NCBI RefSeq assembly: GCF_026001925.1
Contig: NZ_AP021870.1
Span: forward strand, 620,001 to 684,000
Direction of reading: 5' to 3'
DNA from: Vibrio gangliei
Lineage (GTDB): Bacteria; Pseudomonadota; Gammaproteobacteria; Enterobacterales; Vibrionaceae
Length of the DNA stretch: 64,000 nt
Shown here: positions 49,630 through 59,470 of the stretch, piece by piece
Layout: each line of letters begins with the position of its first letter
How positions within the stretch are numbered: position 1 is the first letter of the stretch
Translations under genes and position numbers: made by a program
The notes under the pieces: model-generated
What the model saw: only the letters and a program-made list of their open reading frames with translations
What the model was told of the DNA's origin: nothing
Databases searched by the model: none

Positions 49630-51834
49630 ATGACAAATTCGATGCAAAAACTGAAACACTATTGGTCAGACAAAACCATTAACTATTGTGTCCGAATTCT
49701 AATAGCCCTATTAGGGGTGGTTTTGCCTTGCTGGTATTACGGTTTTACAACGGAAATCACACCACTCATCTTAGGCATCATCGCAGCCGCCTTAGCCGAA
49801 ACTGACGACAACTTTATGGGGCGTATCCGTGCTCTGATCTTAACCTTCATCTGTTTTGCGATAGCGTCGATTTCCATTGAAGTTTTATTCCCTTACCCCG
49901 CTTTATTTGCTATCGGCTTATTCACCAGTACCTTTGGCTTTATCATGTTGGGCGCGATTGGGCCCCGTTATGCGAGTATTGCGTTTGGCTCATTACTGAT
50001 CGCCATCTATACCATGTTGGGTTATCACCTATACGACAGCATTTGGTTTCAACCGGTGCTCTTATTAATTGGTGCGGCCTGGTATTCTTTTATCTCGATG
50101 ATTTGGCAAATTTTCTGGCCAATGCAGCCAGTACAACAAAGCCTTGCCAATGTGTTTGAAGAAATTGCCGACTATTTGGAAGCCAAAAGCGCGCTCTTTC
50201 ACCCCGTTGCTGGATTAACACCACAACCTTATCGCATTTTGGAAAGCCAGCTCAATTCAGCCACTGTCAATGCGTTGAACCAATGCAAGAATACTCTACT
50301 CACCCGCTCGAAACGTGGCCATGTGGACGGGCCAAGCGATCGTTATTTACAGTTGTATTTTCTTGCACAAGATATTCACGAGCGTATTAGTTCCACTCAT
50401 TATCGCTACCAAGATCTGGCCGATCATTTTTCTCGCAGCGACGTGCTTTTCCGCTTTAAACATTTAATGCAAGCGCAAGCGAAAGCCTGTAGAGATATTT
50501 CTGAAGCGTTAGAATCAGGCTTTCAATACAAATACGATGGTGATTCCATCTTAGCTTTGGATGAGCTGCAAGCCTCAATGCAATTTTTGAAAGACCAAAA
50601 CCGCCCTGAATGGAAATTACCTTTAGCCCAGCTGTTCTATCTGTTTAATAACCTCATTACGGTTGAAAAACAGCTATCGAATGTCAGCAATCCAGATGCG
50701 TCTAAATTCACACCCGAAAATACCAGCAATAAAGCGAATGATTTCTCATTGCATGACACCACCGCGCACACACCCAAAGCCATGTGGCAGCGTATACGCA
50801 ATAATTTACATCGAGATTCCATGCTGTTTCGTCATGCATTGCGTATGTCAATTGTACTCACACTCGGTTACGGCATTATTCAAGGTTTCGGTTTAGAACT
50901 CGGCTATTGGATCATGCTAACCAGTTTATTTGTATGCCAACCAAACTTTAGTGCCACAAGGCAAAAACTGACCGCACGCGTTATCGGCACCATTATCGGT
51001 TTATTGGTCGGCGTACCTTTACTCACGTTATTCCCTTCACAAGAAAGCCAATTGGTCTTCCTTGTGGTTTCCGGCACCTTATTCTTTGCCTTTAGGATCA
51101 ACAACTACGGTTCCGCTACTGCTTTCATAACCTTGTTAGTACTTTTCTGCTTTAGCCAGTTAGGCGAAGGGTTTGCGGTCATTTTGCCACGCTTGGCAGA
51201 TACATTAATCGGTTGTGGCTTAGCCGTTCTAGCGGTGCGTTATATTCTGCCCGACTGGCAAGCCAAAAAACTGCACAAAGTGATGTCGGAAGCGATTCAA
51301 TCAAATAAAGAATACCTCGGACAAATCATCGCGCAATATCGTGTGGGGAAACGTGATGATGTGAATTATCGCTTAGCCAGACGTAATGCTCATACGATGG
51401 ACGCAACGCTCAGTAGCGCCATCAGTAACATGTTGGCAGAACCGGATAAGTACAAAAAAGCGATTGATGAAAGTTTCCGTTTCTTAACACTCAACCATGC
51501 GATGCTAAGCTACATATCGGCACTGGGTGCGCACCGCAAACGTATTGATGATCAAGATACCCACTTATTAGTTTTAGAAGCGCACAAAGGTATTCACGAA
51601 AGTTTAGAGCAACTAGAGCAACAACTTTATTATCAAAACGGTGAGATCACCCCCGATGCTCTAAACAGTGAACTAGATAAACGCTTGAGTGAATGGCGAG
51701 AAGGTGATGAAGAAGCTGTACGCCTTATTCTGCAACAGCTGCACCTTATTTATCGCATGCTGCCAGAGATGTACTCACTCGCGAATAAGTTTTCGGTGCG
51801 CGTGCCTAAAAACATTGAAGCAAAATCAAGTTAG
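49630..51834 (+). CDS. yccS: YccS/YhfK-family (FUSC) inner membrane protein
   Basis: The 734-residue protein has two blocks of about six membrane helices (roughly 20-160 and 400-535), each followed by a large soluble helical domain, the repeat layout of the FUSC/YccS family. The start SDKTINYCVRILIALLGVVLPCWYYG and the mid-motif GYWIMLTSLFVCQPNFSATRQKLTARVIGTIIGLLVG resemble E. coli YccS (717). Members are putative efflux components related to AaeB; the substrate is unknown. No strong ribosome binding site precedes the ATG, so the ATG at 49642 (MQKLKHYW) is an alternative start. Confidence 0.85.
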   Translation: MTNSMQKLKHYWSDKTINYCVRILIALLGVVLPCWYYGFTTEITPLILGIIAAALAETDDNFMGRIRALILTFICFAIASISIEVLFPYPALFAIGLFTSTFGFIMLGAIGPRYASIAFGSLLIAIYTMLGYHLYDSIWFQPVLLLIGAAWYSFISMIWQIFWPMQPVQQSLANVFEEIADYLEAKSALFHPVAGLTPQPYRILESQLNSATVNALNQCKNTLLTRSKRGHVDGPSDRYLQLYFLAQDIHERISSTHYRYQDLADHFSRSDVLFRFKHLMQAQAKACRDISEALESGFQYKYDGDSILALDELQASMQFLKDQNRPEWKLPLAQLFYLFNNLITVEKQLSNVSNPDASKFTPENTSNKANDFSLHDTTAHTPKAMWQRIRNNLHRDSMLFRHALRMSIVLTLGYGIIQGFGLELGYWIMLTSLFVCQPNFSATRQKLTARVIGTIIGLLVGVPLLTLFPSQESQLVFLVVSGTLFFAFRINNYGSATAFITLLVLFCFSQLGEGFAVILPRLADTLIGCGLAVLAVRYILPDWQAKKLHKVMSEAIQSNKEYLGQIIAQYRVGKRDDVNYRLARRNAHTMDATLSSAISNMLAEPDKYKKAIDESFRFLTLNHAMLSYISALGAHRKRIDDQDTHLLVLEAHKGIHESLEQLEQQLYYQNGEITPDALNSELDKRLSEWREGDEEAVRLILQQLHLIYRMLPEMYSLANKFSVRVPKNIEAKSS

Positions 51835-51870
51835 GACTAACACGATAAAACGCAGTCGGATTGCCATCGA

Positions 51871-52806
51871 TTAAAGCGGCATAAAAAACGTAAGCATCTT
51901 CCTGTACTCGGCTTCGGCTTGTTCTCGGTCGATTAACTGAAACCGAATCTTCGTACCTGGTGGACATTGCGCAAGTTTACTGACACTCATGCGAGTCAAA
52001 CAGCCTATTTTAGGATAACCACCGATGGTTTGATGATCGGCCATGAGTACTATCGGCTGGCCATCGGATGGAATTTGAATCGCACCTAAAGCAATGCCTT
52101 CTGATATTAAGCTCTCACCAGCATATTCAATGTTGTCCCCCGCAAGGCGATAACCCATGCGATCTGAATTCGGTGTCACCTGATAAACCGAGCGGAAAAA
52201 GCGCTGGCGTTCTTGCAGTGAAAAGTCAGAATATTGGTAACAAGCCAGCACATCCAAAATACAAAGTTCAGATTTAGGCGTGAAATAACGAGGAATAAAC
52301 GCTTGCGGCACTTGCCTTAAAAGGCGGTGTGATGAAGGTTGATAATCGATAACATCCCCCTTTTGAAGCGATTTTCCCGCACCCTCTAAGCCACCCAGTT
52401 CATCTCGCATTACCGTTGCACAACTGCCTAATACCTCTGGTGCAATAAAACCACCTTGCACGGCTAAATAAGCTCGCATGCCCTGCTTCATTATTTTACA
52501 TTTCAAAATAGAGCCTGCTGGCACGTGATGAGTTCTCCACAGCTTAAGACGAGTGCCATTAAGATCAGCCTGAGTGTCTGCACCAGTGAGCGCAATGTGA
52601 GCTTCTTGGGTAAATTCAGCTTGAAAACCGCCAAGTGTGATTTCTATTTGCGCGGCGGTTGGTCGGTTATCTAACAAACGATTCGCCCAAGCAAAAGCAT
52701 GTTCGTCCATAGGGCCTCCCACGGCGACACCGATGCCTTGATACCCCAATCGACCACTATCTTGAATCAAACTCAATGAACCAGGGTTAAGTATTTTCAA
52801 ACTCAT
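51871..52806 (-). CDS. pxpC: 5-oxoprolinase subunit PxpC (biotin-dependent carboxyltransferase family)
   Basis: The 311-residue protein begins LKILNPGSLSLIQDSGRLGYQGIGVAVGGPMDEHAFAWANRLLDN, the strongly conserved start of KipA/PxpC. SDRMGYRLAG and LMADHQTIGGYPKIGCLTRMSVSKLAQCPPG follow. With PxpA and PxpB it forms the prokaryotic ATP-dependent 5-oxoprolinase that reopens pyroglutamate to glutamate. It overlaps pxpB by four bases. No pxpA is present in the window. Confidence 0.9.
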   Translation of the reverse strand: MSLKILNPGSLSLIQDSGRLGYQGIGVAVGGPMDEHAFAWANRLLDNRPTAAQIEITLGGFQAEFTQEAHIALTGADTQADLNGTRLKLWRTHHVPAGSILKCKIMKQGMRAYLAVQGGFIAPEVLGSCATVMRDELGGLEGAGKSLQKGDVIDYQPSSHRLLRQVPQAFIPRYFTPKSELCILDVLACYQYSDFSLQERQRFFRSVYQVTPNSDRMGYRLAGDNIEYAGESLISEGIALGAIQIPSDGQPIVLMADHQTIGGYPKIGCLTRMSVSKLAQCPPGTKIRFQLIDREQAEAEYRKMLTFFMPL

Positions 52807-53507
52807 GATGCCTTCCCTGTTTTCTGAGCAAGCTCGCCGCCTAATTCAAGATAGCGTTGTTTCGAAATTGGTTGAAAACGCACCCTTGCTCCAATATGAA
52901 ATAAAGATAAATTCTCACGCTCAAAATCTACCAATGGCACGGGCGTTCGACCAATGATATGCCAACCACCGGGAGAGGCTTTGGGGTATACCGCGGTCTG
53001 CTGGCCTGCAATGGCGACACTACCTTTAGGCACTTGCAGCCTAGGAGTCGATTTTCGCTCAAAGACTAATTTGGGGTCGACATGCCCTAAATAAGCAAAA
53101 CCGGGGGCAAAGCCAATCGCGTAAACCCGATAACTCGCCTGACTATGTAATTCGACAATTTGTTGCCACGACAACCCTGTACGTTTACAAATGTCCTTGG
53201 CATCTAATGCGACCTCTTCACCGTAATAAACTGGCAACTCGAACTCGATATCCATTTCAGGGATGGATTGACAATCATATTGCTCGAGTAAATCTTCAAT
53301 TTGACGTTGGCAATCCTTTAACGCCATTTTTCTCACATCGATCATCAATAATATTGAGCAATAAGAAGGAATCGCATCAATGATCACTTCCCCCATTTGC
53401 TGCTGCAACACCGACAAGGTGCCTAAAATTCGGTCTGAGGTTTGCGGGTCGATCATCCTCTCATAAGCAATCATCAAGGTAGTTTCACTAACTTGTTCAA
53501 TTTGCAT
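52803..53507 (-). CDS. pxpB: 5-oxoprolinase subunit PxpB (KipI family)
   Basis: The 234-residue protein has the KipI/PxpB signatures HSQASYRVYAIGFAPGFAYLGHVD around residues 125-148 and PRLQVPKGSVAIAGQQTAVYPKASPGGWHIIGRTPVPLVDF. It partners PxpC in pyroglutamate cleavage. The start is supported only by a weak AGGA well upstream. The usual third gene, pxpA (LamB/YcsF family), would be expected next to this pair; instead a divergent DsbA-type gene lies upstream. Confidence 0.9.
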   Translation of the reverse strand: MQIEQVSETTLMIAYERMIDPQTSDRILGTLSVLQQQMGEVIIDAIPSYCSILLMIDVRKMALKDCQRQIEDLLEQYDCQSIPEMDIEFELPVYYGEEVALDAKDICKRTGLSWQQIVELHSQASYRVYAIGFAPGFAYLGHVDPKLVFERKSTPRLQVPKGSVAIAGQQTAVYPKASPGGWHIIGRTPVPLVDFERENLSLFHIGARVRFQPISKQRYLELGGELAQKTGKAS

Positions 53508-53666
53508 GCTATTTTCTCATTCCTTTAATTAATTGATCTTATTCACAGAACAAAATCATGCTTGTTCCTTGACTCTTACTGTTGAGCTTTCATAATGAAT
53601 GCACGATAAGGAGCTTGATCTTTTTACTCAACACAGCTTCATAAACATATTCGACAAGGTAGTGGT

Positions 53667-54311
53667 ATGTCTAATTCCAAACTCAAAATTGATATTATTT
53701 CCGACGTAGTTTGCCCCTGGTGTGTCATCGGTGTGAAGCACCTCAAAGACGCCGTAGTCAAAAACAACTGGCAAGATCGTATTGATATCGAATGGTATCC
53801 GTTTGAGTTAAACCCAGATATGCCACCTGAAGGAGAAAACCTACGCGATCACATTAGTCGAAAGTATGGCGCATCAGCTGAAGAAAGTGCAGCAAACCGT
53901 CAACGTTTGATTGAATTTGGAAAATCCGTTGGTTTTGAGTTTAACTTCACTGAAGATTTTCGTATCTACAACACCCGCCAGTGTCATATTTTACTCGATT
54001 ATGCTCATTCTGTCGGTCTGCAAACACAACTGAAAATTGCCCTTTTCACTGCCTACTTTACCGAGGGCAAAAACATCTCCGATATTGATGTGCTTTTGAG
54101 TGTTGGTGAAGAAATTGGCCTTGAAGTCGATGAAATGATTGCTTATCTACACGATAGTGCGGAGCACGATAAAATTGATGTGATTGAAGATCAATGGCGT
54201 GAAATGGGCATTTCTGGCGTACCAACGATTGTCTTCAATAATGAGCAAGGTCTAACCGGAGCTCAAAGCGTTGAAAGCTATGAAGAAATGTTAAAGCAAT
54301 ATTTGGATTAA
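53667..54311 (+). CDS. DsbA-family oxidoreductase (FrnE type)
   Basis: The 214-residue protein has no signal peptide and begins KLKIDIISDVVCPWCVIGVKHL, with the active-site CPWC at residues 16-19. RQCHILLDYAHSVGLQTQLKIALFTAYFTEGKNISD and SGVPTIVFNNEQGLTGAQSVESYEEML (cis-Pro loop) complete the FrnE fold. These cytosolic thioredoxin-fold proteins reduce or isomerise disulfides, and in some species respond to oxidative stress. AAGG lies about nine bases before the ATG. It is a single gene with a strong terminator. Confidence 0.88.
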   Translation: MSNSKLKIDIISDVVCPWCVIGVKHLKDAVVKNNWQDRIDIEWYPFELNPDMPPEGENLRDHISRKYGASAEESAANRQRLIEFGKSVGFEFNFTEDFRIYNTRQCHILLDYAHSVGLQTQLKIALFTAYFTEGKNISDIDVLLSVGEEIGLEVDEMIAYLHDSAEHDKIDVIEDQWREMGISGVPTIVFNNEQGLTGAQSVESYEEMLKQYLD

Positions 54312-54363
54312 TCGCCCATCTCACTTTCCGCTTACACCATTGAGTGATACCTAACATACAAGT

Positions 54364-54407
54364 AAAGCCATTTAATTACAGATAATTAAGTGGCTTTTCT
54401 TTTTTAC
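54364..54407 (+). terminator. Terminator of the FrnE-type gene
   Basis: AAAGCCATTTAATTA (54364-54378) pairs with TAATTAAGTGGCTTT (54383-54397) with one G-T pair, followed by a T-rich tail. Confidence 0.85.
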
Positions 54408-54438
54408 CACTCTTATCAATAAAGTAACAATAAACGCA

Positions 54439-54469
54439 TTGACTCTCCCCTTACTGGAAGCTTTATGTT
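54439..54469 (+). promoter_or_regulatory. CueR-type (MerR-family) promoter of the multicopper oxidase gene
   Basis: TTGACT (54439-54444) and TATGTT (54464-54469) are separated by 19 bases, the long spacer of MerR-family promoters. The spacer CTCCCCTTACTGGAAGCTT resembles the CueR operator of enterobacterial copA and cueO, with an imperfect dyad. Copper induction by CueR is inferred; cueR is not in the window. Confidence 0.75.
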
Positions 54470-54511
54470 TCGGCTATTGCTCTATAGAAAAAGTACCAAT
54501 AGGAGAAAGTC

Positions 54512-56149
54512 ATGGATCGCCGTCGATTTTTAAAATTAAGCTCTGCCGCCACTGTTGTTGGGTTCGGCTTACCACATATTCCTTCCGCTTTGGCACAATC
54601 CAGCCAGCAATCTCAACAAACTCCTTTACCCATCCCTGAATTAATTGATACATCTAAAGGACTAACTCAACTTACGATTCAGTCAGGAAAAAGCCAGTTT
54701 TTGCCCAATAAATCCACCTCAACTTGTGGCATTAATGGCGCATTTTTAGGCCCAGTGTTAAAAGTACGTTCTGGGCAAGATACTCAAATCAAAGTGACTA
54801 ATACACTTGATGAAGCTATGACTCTGCATTGGCATGGTTTGGAAATTCCGGGAAATTTGGACGGTGGACCGCACCAATTAATCCAACCTACTGACAGTTG
54901 GACCTTAACACTACCAATTCGCCAACCTGCCGCAACCTGTTGGTTTCATCCGCATCAACACCCAAAAACCGCGGAATACGTTATCAAAGGCATTGCGGGT
55001 ATGATGTTGATTGAAGATGACATAACGGATGGATTACATTTACCATCTGACTGGGGACACGATCAAATCCCACTCGTCATTCAAGATCGTCGCTTTAAAG
55101 ACGATGGTGAGTTTGACTATGACTTGCTCGACATCGTGAATGTCTCAATGGGTTACGCGGGTAATCAAGTTCTCGTTAATGGTGCCATTTACCCTAAAGC
55201 AACCGTCAACACCGGCTGGGTTCGTTTCCATGTATTAAATGGCTCAAATGCCAGAACATATCGTTTGACTGCCTCTGATGAACGCGAGTTTTATGTTGTT
55301 GCGTCTGATGCTGGCTTGTTGGATAAACCCGTCAAAATGTCTCAAATCGATATCACTTCCGGTGAGCGTTACGATATTTTGGTCAAACTACAAGATAACC
55401 AAACATTTGACTGGGTCACATTACCAGTCAAACAGATGGGCATGATGCACGCGCCGTTTAATCGACCATTTCCTTTAGTCACCATTGAAAGTAATAACCA
55501 GCAAGGAAATGGAACACTGCCAAGCACACTCGCTACACTACCGCCAGTGAATGCCTCTGTTGCCAAAATCAAACGAGAAGTCATTTTAGGCATGCCAGAA
55601 GAGCTCGATAGACAAGCAATGCAAGTTATGATGGCAAGGCAATCCAGCGCTTCAAATACGTCTATGTCTAGCATGGCAAAACGCATGGAAATGAAAGGCT
55701 CTCACGCCAAACATAATACGCATAGTATGGACATGCAGGATATGGATCACGGTAGCATGATGGCTGCCGATACTGACCACAGTTTTACTAGAGAAGAGCT
55801 ACTACACATCAATACTATTAATGGCCGCCCTTTTGATATGCAACGCATTGATTTTGAAGCCAAACAACACCAATTTGAGCACTGGGTTATCAGCCAAGGT
55901 AAAGATCACATGCTGCATCCTTTCCATATTCATGGCTGCCGCTTTAGAGTGCTGTCTATTGATGGAAAAACCCCACCAGCACACTTAAGTGGGTGGAAAG
56001 ATACTATTAGCGTGTTCCCTATGGGACAAACTGAATTACTGGTGCAATTTAATCATCTGGCGAATAAGGACTATCCGTACATGGCGCACTGCCATATTTT
56101 AGAGCATGAAGACACTGGAATGATGATGCAATTTGCCGTTTCGGCATAA
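54512..56149 (+). CDS. cueO: Tat-exported multicopper oxidase (CueO type)
   Basis: The 545-residue precursor starts MDRRRFLKLSSAATVVGFGL, a twin-arginine signal. Copper ligands are visible as HWHG at 106-109, WFHPHQH at 144-150, HPFHIHG near 478 and HCHILEHEDTGMM near 530. A Met/His-rich segment (about 370-425, with many MxM, MDM and HGSMM steps) covers the substrate site in CueO and binds extra Cu(I). The enzyme oxidises periplasmic Cu(I) to the less harmful Cu(II). AGGAGAAAGTC precedes the ATG. It is a single gene behind a CueR-type promoter; no copA lies beside it. Confidence 0.9.
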   Translation: MDRRRFLKLSSAATVVGFGLPHIPSALAQSSQQSQQTPLPIPELIDTSKGLTQLTIQSGKSQFLPNKSTSTCGINGAFLGPVLKVRSGQDTQIKVTNTLDEAMTLHWHGLEIPGNLDGGPHQLIQPTDSWTLTLPIRQPAATCWFHPHQHPKTAEYVIKGIAGMMLIEDDITDGLHLPSDWGHDQIPLVIQDRRFKDDGEFDYDLLDIVNVSMGYAGNQVLVNGAIYPKATVNTGWVRFHVLNGSNARTYRLTASDEREFYVVASDAGLLDKPVKMSQIDITSGERYDILVKLQDNQTFDWVTLPVKQMGMMHAPFNRPFPLVTIESNNQQGNGTLPSTLATLPPVNASVAKIKREVILGMPEELDRQAMQVMMARQSSASNTSMSSMAKRMEMKGSHAKHNTHSMDMQDMDHGSMMAADTDHSFTREELLHINTINGRPFDMQRIDFEAKQHQFEHWVISQGKDHMLHPFHIHGCRFRVLSIDGKTPPAHLSGWKDTISVFPMGQTELLVQFNHLANKDYPYMAHCHILEHEDTGMMMQFAVSA

Positions 56150-56190
56150 CCGCTTCAGTGAGCAATTTACACGGTTATTTTTATTAAACA

Positions 56191-56222
56191 AAAATGGGCG
56201 CTGAAAATTCAGCGCCCATTTT
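56191..56222. terminator. Bidirectional terminator between cueO and the GMC gene
   Basis: AAAATGGGCGCTG (56191-56203) pairs perfectly with CAGCGCCCATTTT (56210-56222). Confidence 0.88.
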
Positions 56223-56237
56223 ATATTTTCAAATAAT

Positions 56238-57968
56238 CTACGCTTCTTGCGGTTTGAGTCGCGCAATCAAATCCCCTGAACCCGTTAACGCCGACACTTG
56301 GCCTTTTAGAGGTTCAGAGAAAAGAATTGGCTTAATCTTAGCGGCACGTTCTTCATCAAATACAGGAAGAAGACTCATCGCATGTTCAGATAGTGCAGTA
56401 ATGGTTAATGATGGATTTACACCTAAATTACCTGGAATAATCGAAGCATCAAGAACTCTCAAATTTTTATAACCAAAAACCTCACCAGTTTGGTCAACAA
56501 CGCCATTGGTGCTATCAGAACCGATAGGAACGCCACTCATGATATGTGCTGTCATTGGAGCCCCAGTGAGTATCTCCGATAAAGCAGAACCCGCTTGGCC
56601 ACCTAATTTTTTAGCATAAATATCAGTCGCTTTTTCTGCCGAAGGAAAGGATACCGTTAATGGGGTATCGCCAGGTTTCTGTACATAGGTTACCCCTTCT
56701 TTGAAACCATTATACCAACTACGATTCCACTCAAAATGTAGGAATGCTTCCGATTTTTGCATCACTAGCATCATGATAGAATTTCTGGCTTTCCCTTTTG
56801 GTTTCCAGACTTTATACGTTTTTATCGGGTGCAAAATAGTGTTTTTCAGCATAGCCCAAACACGAGACCAACCTTCACCACTGACAAGGGGCACATAAGG
56901 TAAATACCACCAAATGCCATCAGAACCTTCACCAAAGCGTGTTATTTCTAAGTTGGTTTGCTCGTCAACTGAAGCAAACGAGCTAATACTCACCCCTTCA
57001 CTTACTTCTGCATTCATATTGTTAGCGGTAATCAGTGTTTCTGAGTTTGTTCGAACCTGTTTACCCAACATTAGCGAAATATTCGGTAATGTTTTCTCAC
57101 CATCACGCATGCGAAGTAACAAAGGAATGGTGCCCATTACGCCAGCAGATACAACGACACCACGTGTACGAACAGTGTATTGACGTGACTTTTTACCTAC
57201 TGTTTCTTTGACTGTGACAAAATAGCCTTCGCTACCATCGTCTTTTCCAATAGGCTCCAATTTCAAAACCTGAGATTCCGCGCGAATTTCAACACCATTA
57301 CGCTCAGCAAAGTACAAATAGTTTTTCATGAGCGTATTTTTGGCATTATGACGACAACCAATCGTACAACCTGCGCATAATTTACAAGTAGCACGATCAG
57401 GGCCATCACCATTAAAGTATGGATCAGAGAAAGTTTTACCTTGCTCTTTGTCTTCGCCTTGCGGAAAGAAAACCCCTGTACTGACAGACGTAAAGCTCTC
57501 ACCGTAGCCAAATTCTTCCGCTACCTCACGTAATGTGTCATCAGCAATATTAGTATATTCGTTATAAGTCGTACCTAACATACGTTGAGCTAATGCATAA
57601 AATGGAGCCAGAGTATCTTTCCAGTCAGAGCGTGTTTTTGTCCAAGAGGGAGAATTAAAGACTTCATCATCCGGAATCATATGCACATTCGCATAAACTT
57701 GTGATCCTCCGCCGACGCCTGCACCATGCAAAATCGTCACTTTAGGTGTCACCGTAAATTGAGTCACCCCTTTCCAACCAATAGATGGCATCCAAATATA
57801 ATTCTTACGGTCCATACTGGTTTCAGCAAACTCATCATCACGACGACGTTTGCCTTTTTCTAAAACCAATACTCGATGACCTTTCTCACTTAAACGTAAT
57901 GCGCTCACGGAGCCACCAAAGCCCGAACCAATAATCACTTGGTCGAAATCAAAATTATTTTCACTCAT
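56238..57968 (-). CDS. GMC-family FAD oxidoreductase (cholesterol-oxidase-like)
   Basis: The 576-residue protein starts with an FAD Rossmann motif, VIIGSGFGGSVSALRLSEKGHRVLVLEKG (11-39). A HGAGVGGGSQVYANVHM stretch follows, then the cysteine cluster CKLCAGCTIGCRHNAKNTL (about 190-208), which recalls an iron-sulfur or zinc site seen in cholesterol-oxidase-like and related GMC proteins. The end LRVLDASIIPGNLGVNPSLTITALSEHAM is the GMC C-terminal signature. It probably oxidises an alcohol or sterol-like substrate. It lies 35 bases behind the aldehyde dehydrogenase gene, so alcohol to aldehyde to acid is a sensible joint pathway. Confidence 0.85.
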   Translation of the reverse strand: MSENNFDFDQVIIGSGFGGSVSALRLSEKGHRVLVLEKGKRRRDDEFAETSMDRKNYIWMPSIGWKGVTQFTVTPKVTILHGAGVGGGSQVYANVHMIPDDEVFNSPSWTKTRSDWKDTLAPFYALAQRMLGTTYNEYTNIADDTLREVAEEFGYGESFTSVSTGVFFPQGEDKEQGKTFSDPYFNGDGPDRATCKLCAGCTIGCRHNAKNTLMKNYLYFAERNGVEIRAESQVLKLEPIGKDDGSEGYFVTVKETVGKKSRQYTVRTRGVVVSAGVMGTIPLLLRMRDGEKTLPNISLMLGKQVRTNSETLITANNMNAEVSEGVSISSFASVDEQTNLEITRFGEGSDGIWWYLPYVPLVSGEGWSRVWAMLKNTILHPIKTYKVWKPKGKARNSIMMLVMQKSEAFLHFEWNRSWYNGFKEGVTYVQKPGDTPLTVSFPSAEKATDIYAKKLGGQAGSALSEILTGAPMTAHIMSGVPIGSDSTNGVVDQTGEVFGYKNLRVLDASIIPGNLGVNPSLTITALSEHAMSLLPVFDEERAAKIKPILFSEPLKGQVSALTGSGDLIARLKPQEA

Positions 57969-58003
57969 AACATTGCCTACACTTTCGCTTTATAAGTTAA
58001 TAT

Positions 58004-59470
58004 TTATTTTATTTTAGCCAAGAAATTCAGAACGTTAGTAGCAAAGTCACCATAAGGTGGAGCTAAGAACTTCATAAATGAAAAGTTAGCTTGATAGAAT
58101 ACTGGGCGCATTTTAGAAAAAGTCATAAAGCCTTCATAGCCATGATAATGCCCCATTCCACTGCCACCAACACCGCCAAACGGTAGGTCATGTTGCGCAA
58201 CATGGAGTAATGCATCATTGACACAAACACCACCAGACAGAACTGAGCTGATATAGCGATCGATTAATTTTTTATTATTACTAAATGGATAGAATGCTAA
58301 AGGACGATCTCGTTCAACGATATAATCAATAACTTCTTCGGGATTATTATAGGTTTTGACCATAAGAATAGGCCCAAAAGTTTCACGCTGAGCAATGATC
58401 GAATCATCTGGTGCATCAAGAATATAAGTCATGGGAAATTTACGTGTGCTTGCATCGGCTTCTTGATCACACATGTTGATTACTGTGGCTCCACGCTCTT
58501 CCGCATCCTTCAAGGTTTCTGACAACCGAAGAAAAGCATCATCATTAATAAGAGATGTATAATCAACATGATGGATATCCGGGCAATGTTTTGTAATCCA
58601 CGCTTTAGAATATTTAATAAATTCATCTTTTTGAGTTTCATGAACAAAAACGTAATCAACATTGACACAGATCTGACCTGCATTAAAACGTTTCACAAAC
58701 AAAATACGCTCAACTGCTTTTTCCATAGGGTATTCTGTGTCGATAATCGCTGGAGACTTTCCTCCTAATTCCAATGTAACTGGTGTTAAATTTTCAGCAC
58801 ACGCAGCCATCACTTTTCGACCTGTTGCACCAGAACCAGTAAAGAACAAATGATCAAAAGGAAGTTTAGAAAATTCAATACCAACACAACCCGTCTCAAC
58901 GAAAAACTGTAATTTATCTGCAGAGAAATACTTAGGTGTGAGTTCTTGCAGCAACTTTGTCAGTTCAACCGAGTTTTCCGACATTTTCACCATTGCGCGA
59001 TTACCCGCAGAGAAAGCACCTGCTAAACCAGCAAAACTCAAATTAATCGGGAAATTCCAAGGAACAAGAAAGCCAATCACACCTAGTGCTTGAGGAATAA
59101 CTCGGTTCTTAGCACCGAAATACATGGTGTGATCGACTTTACGCTTCTGTACCTTCATCCATTTTTTTAAATGTTTAAGTGTCGTTGAAATATCATCGGC
59201 TACAGTCACAATTTCAGCAAATAACGTTTCATGACGCGATCGATTACCATAATCTCTACTTATCGCCTCAATGATTGCTTCACGATTATCCATTAACAAA
59301 CTTTTCAAGTTTTTGAGGTGAGTTCGTCGCTCCTCATAGCTTTCTTGACCATGCTTTTTAAATGCTTGTCTTTGAGCATTTAAAGCCTCTGTTAGCATCG
59401 CACTGATTGCTTCCGGATTTCCACTTAACTCCGAACTTTCAGTCGAAATGCCTGCTGTAGTTTGATTCAT
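58004..59470 (-). CDS. Aldehyde dehydrogenase, coniferyl-aldehyde-dehydrogenase type
   Basis: The protein has GVIGFLVPWNFPINLSFAGLAGAFSAGNRAMVKMSE, FTGSGATGRKVMAACAENLTPVTLELGGKSP with the general-base Glu, FNAGQICVNVDYVFV with the catalytic Cys, and the substrate-side end LPFGGVGGSGMGHYHGYEGFMTFS. The short, fatty-aldehyde-like C-terminus ending in a hydrophobic segment (NFSFMKFLAPPYG...) fits the CalB/class 3-like group. Of two ATGs, 59479 abuts GGGA while 59470 has it nine bases upstream, so 59470 is preferred (488 residues). It heads a two-gene operon with the GMC gene and is divergent from an AraC regulator. Confidence 0.85.
   Translation of the reverse strand: MNQTTAGISTESSELSGNPEAISAMLTEALNAQRQAFKKHGQESYEERRTHLKNLKSLLMDNREAIIEAISRDYGNRSRHETLFAEIVTVADDISTTLKHLKKWMKVQKRKVDHTMYFGAKNRVIPQALGVIGFLVPWNFPINLSFAGLAGAFSAGNRAMVKMSENSVELTKLLQELTPKYFSADKLQFFVETGCVGIEFSKLPFDHLFFTGSGATGRKVMAACAENLTPVTLELGGKSPAIIDTEYPMEKAVERILFVKRFNAGQICVNVDYVFVHETQKDEFIKYSKAWITKHCPDIHHVDYTSLINDDAFLRLSETLKDAEERGATVINMCDQEADASTRKFPMTYILDAPDDSIIAQRETFGPILMVKTYNNPEEVIDYIVERDRPLAFYPFSNNKKLIDRYISSVLSGGVCVNDALLHVAQHDLPFGGVGGSGMGHYHGYEGFMTFSKMRPVFYQANFSFMKFLAPPYGDFATNVLNFLAKIK

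Noticed and set aside
50637..51104. Several 60-77 codon frames inside the YccS-type gene
   Set aside because: They are in other frames of a clear long coding sequence and lack ribosome binding sites.
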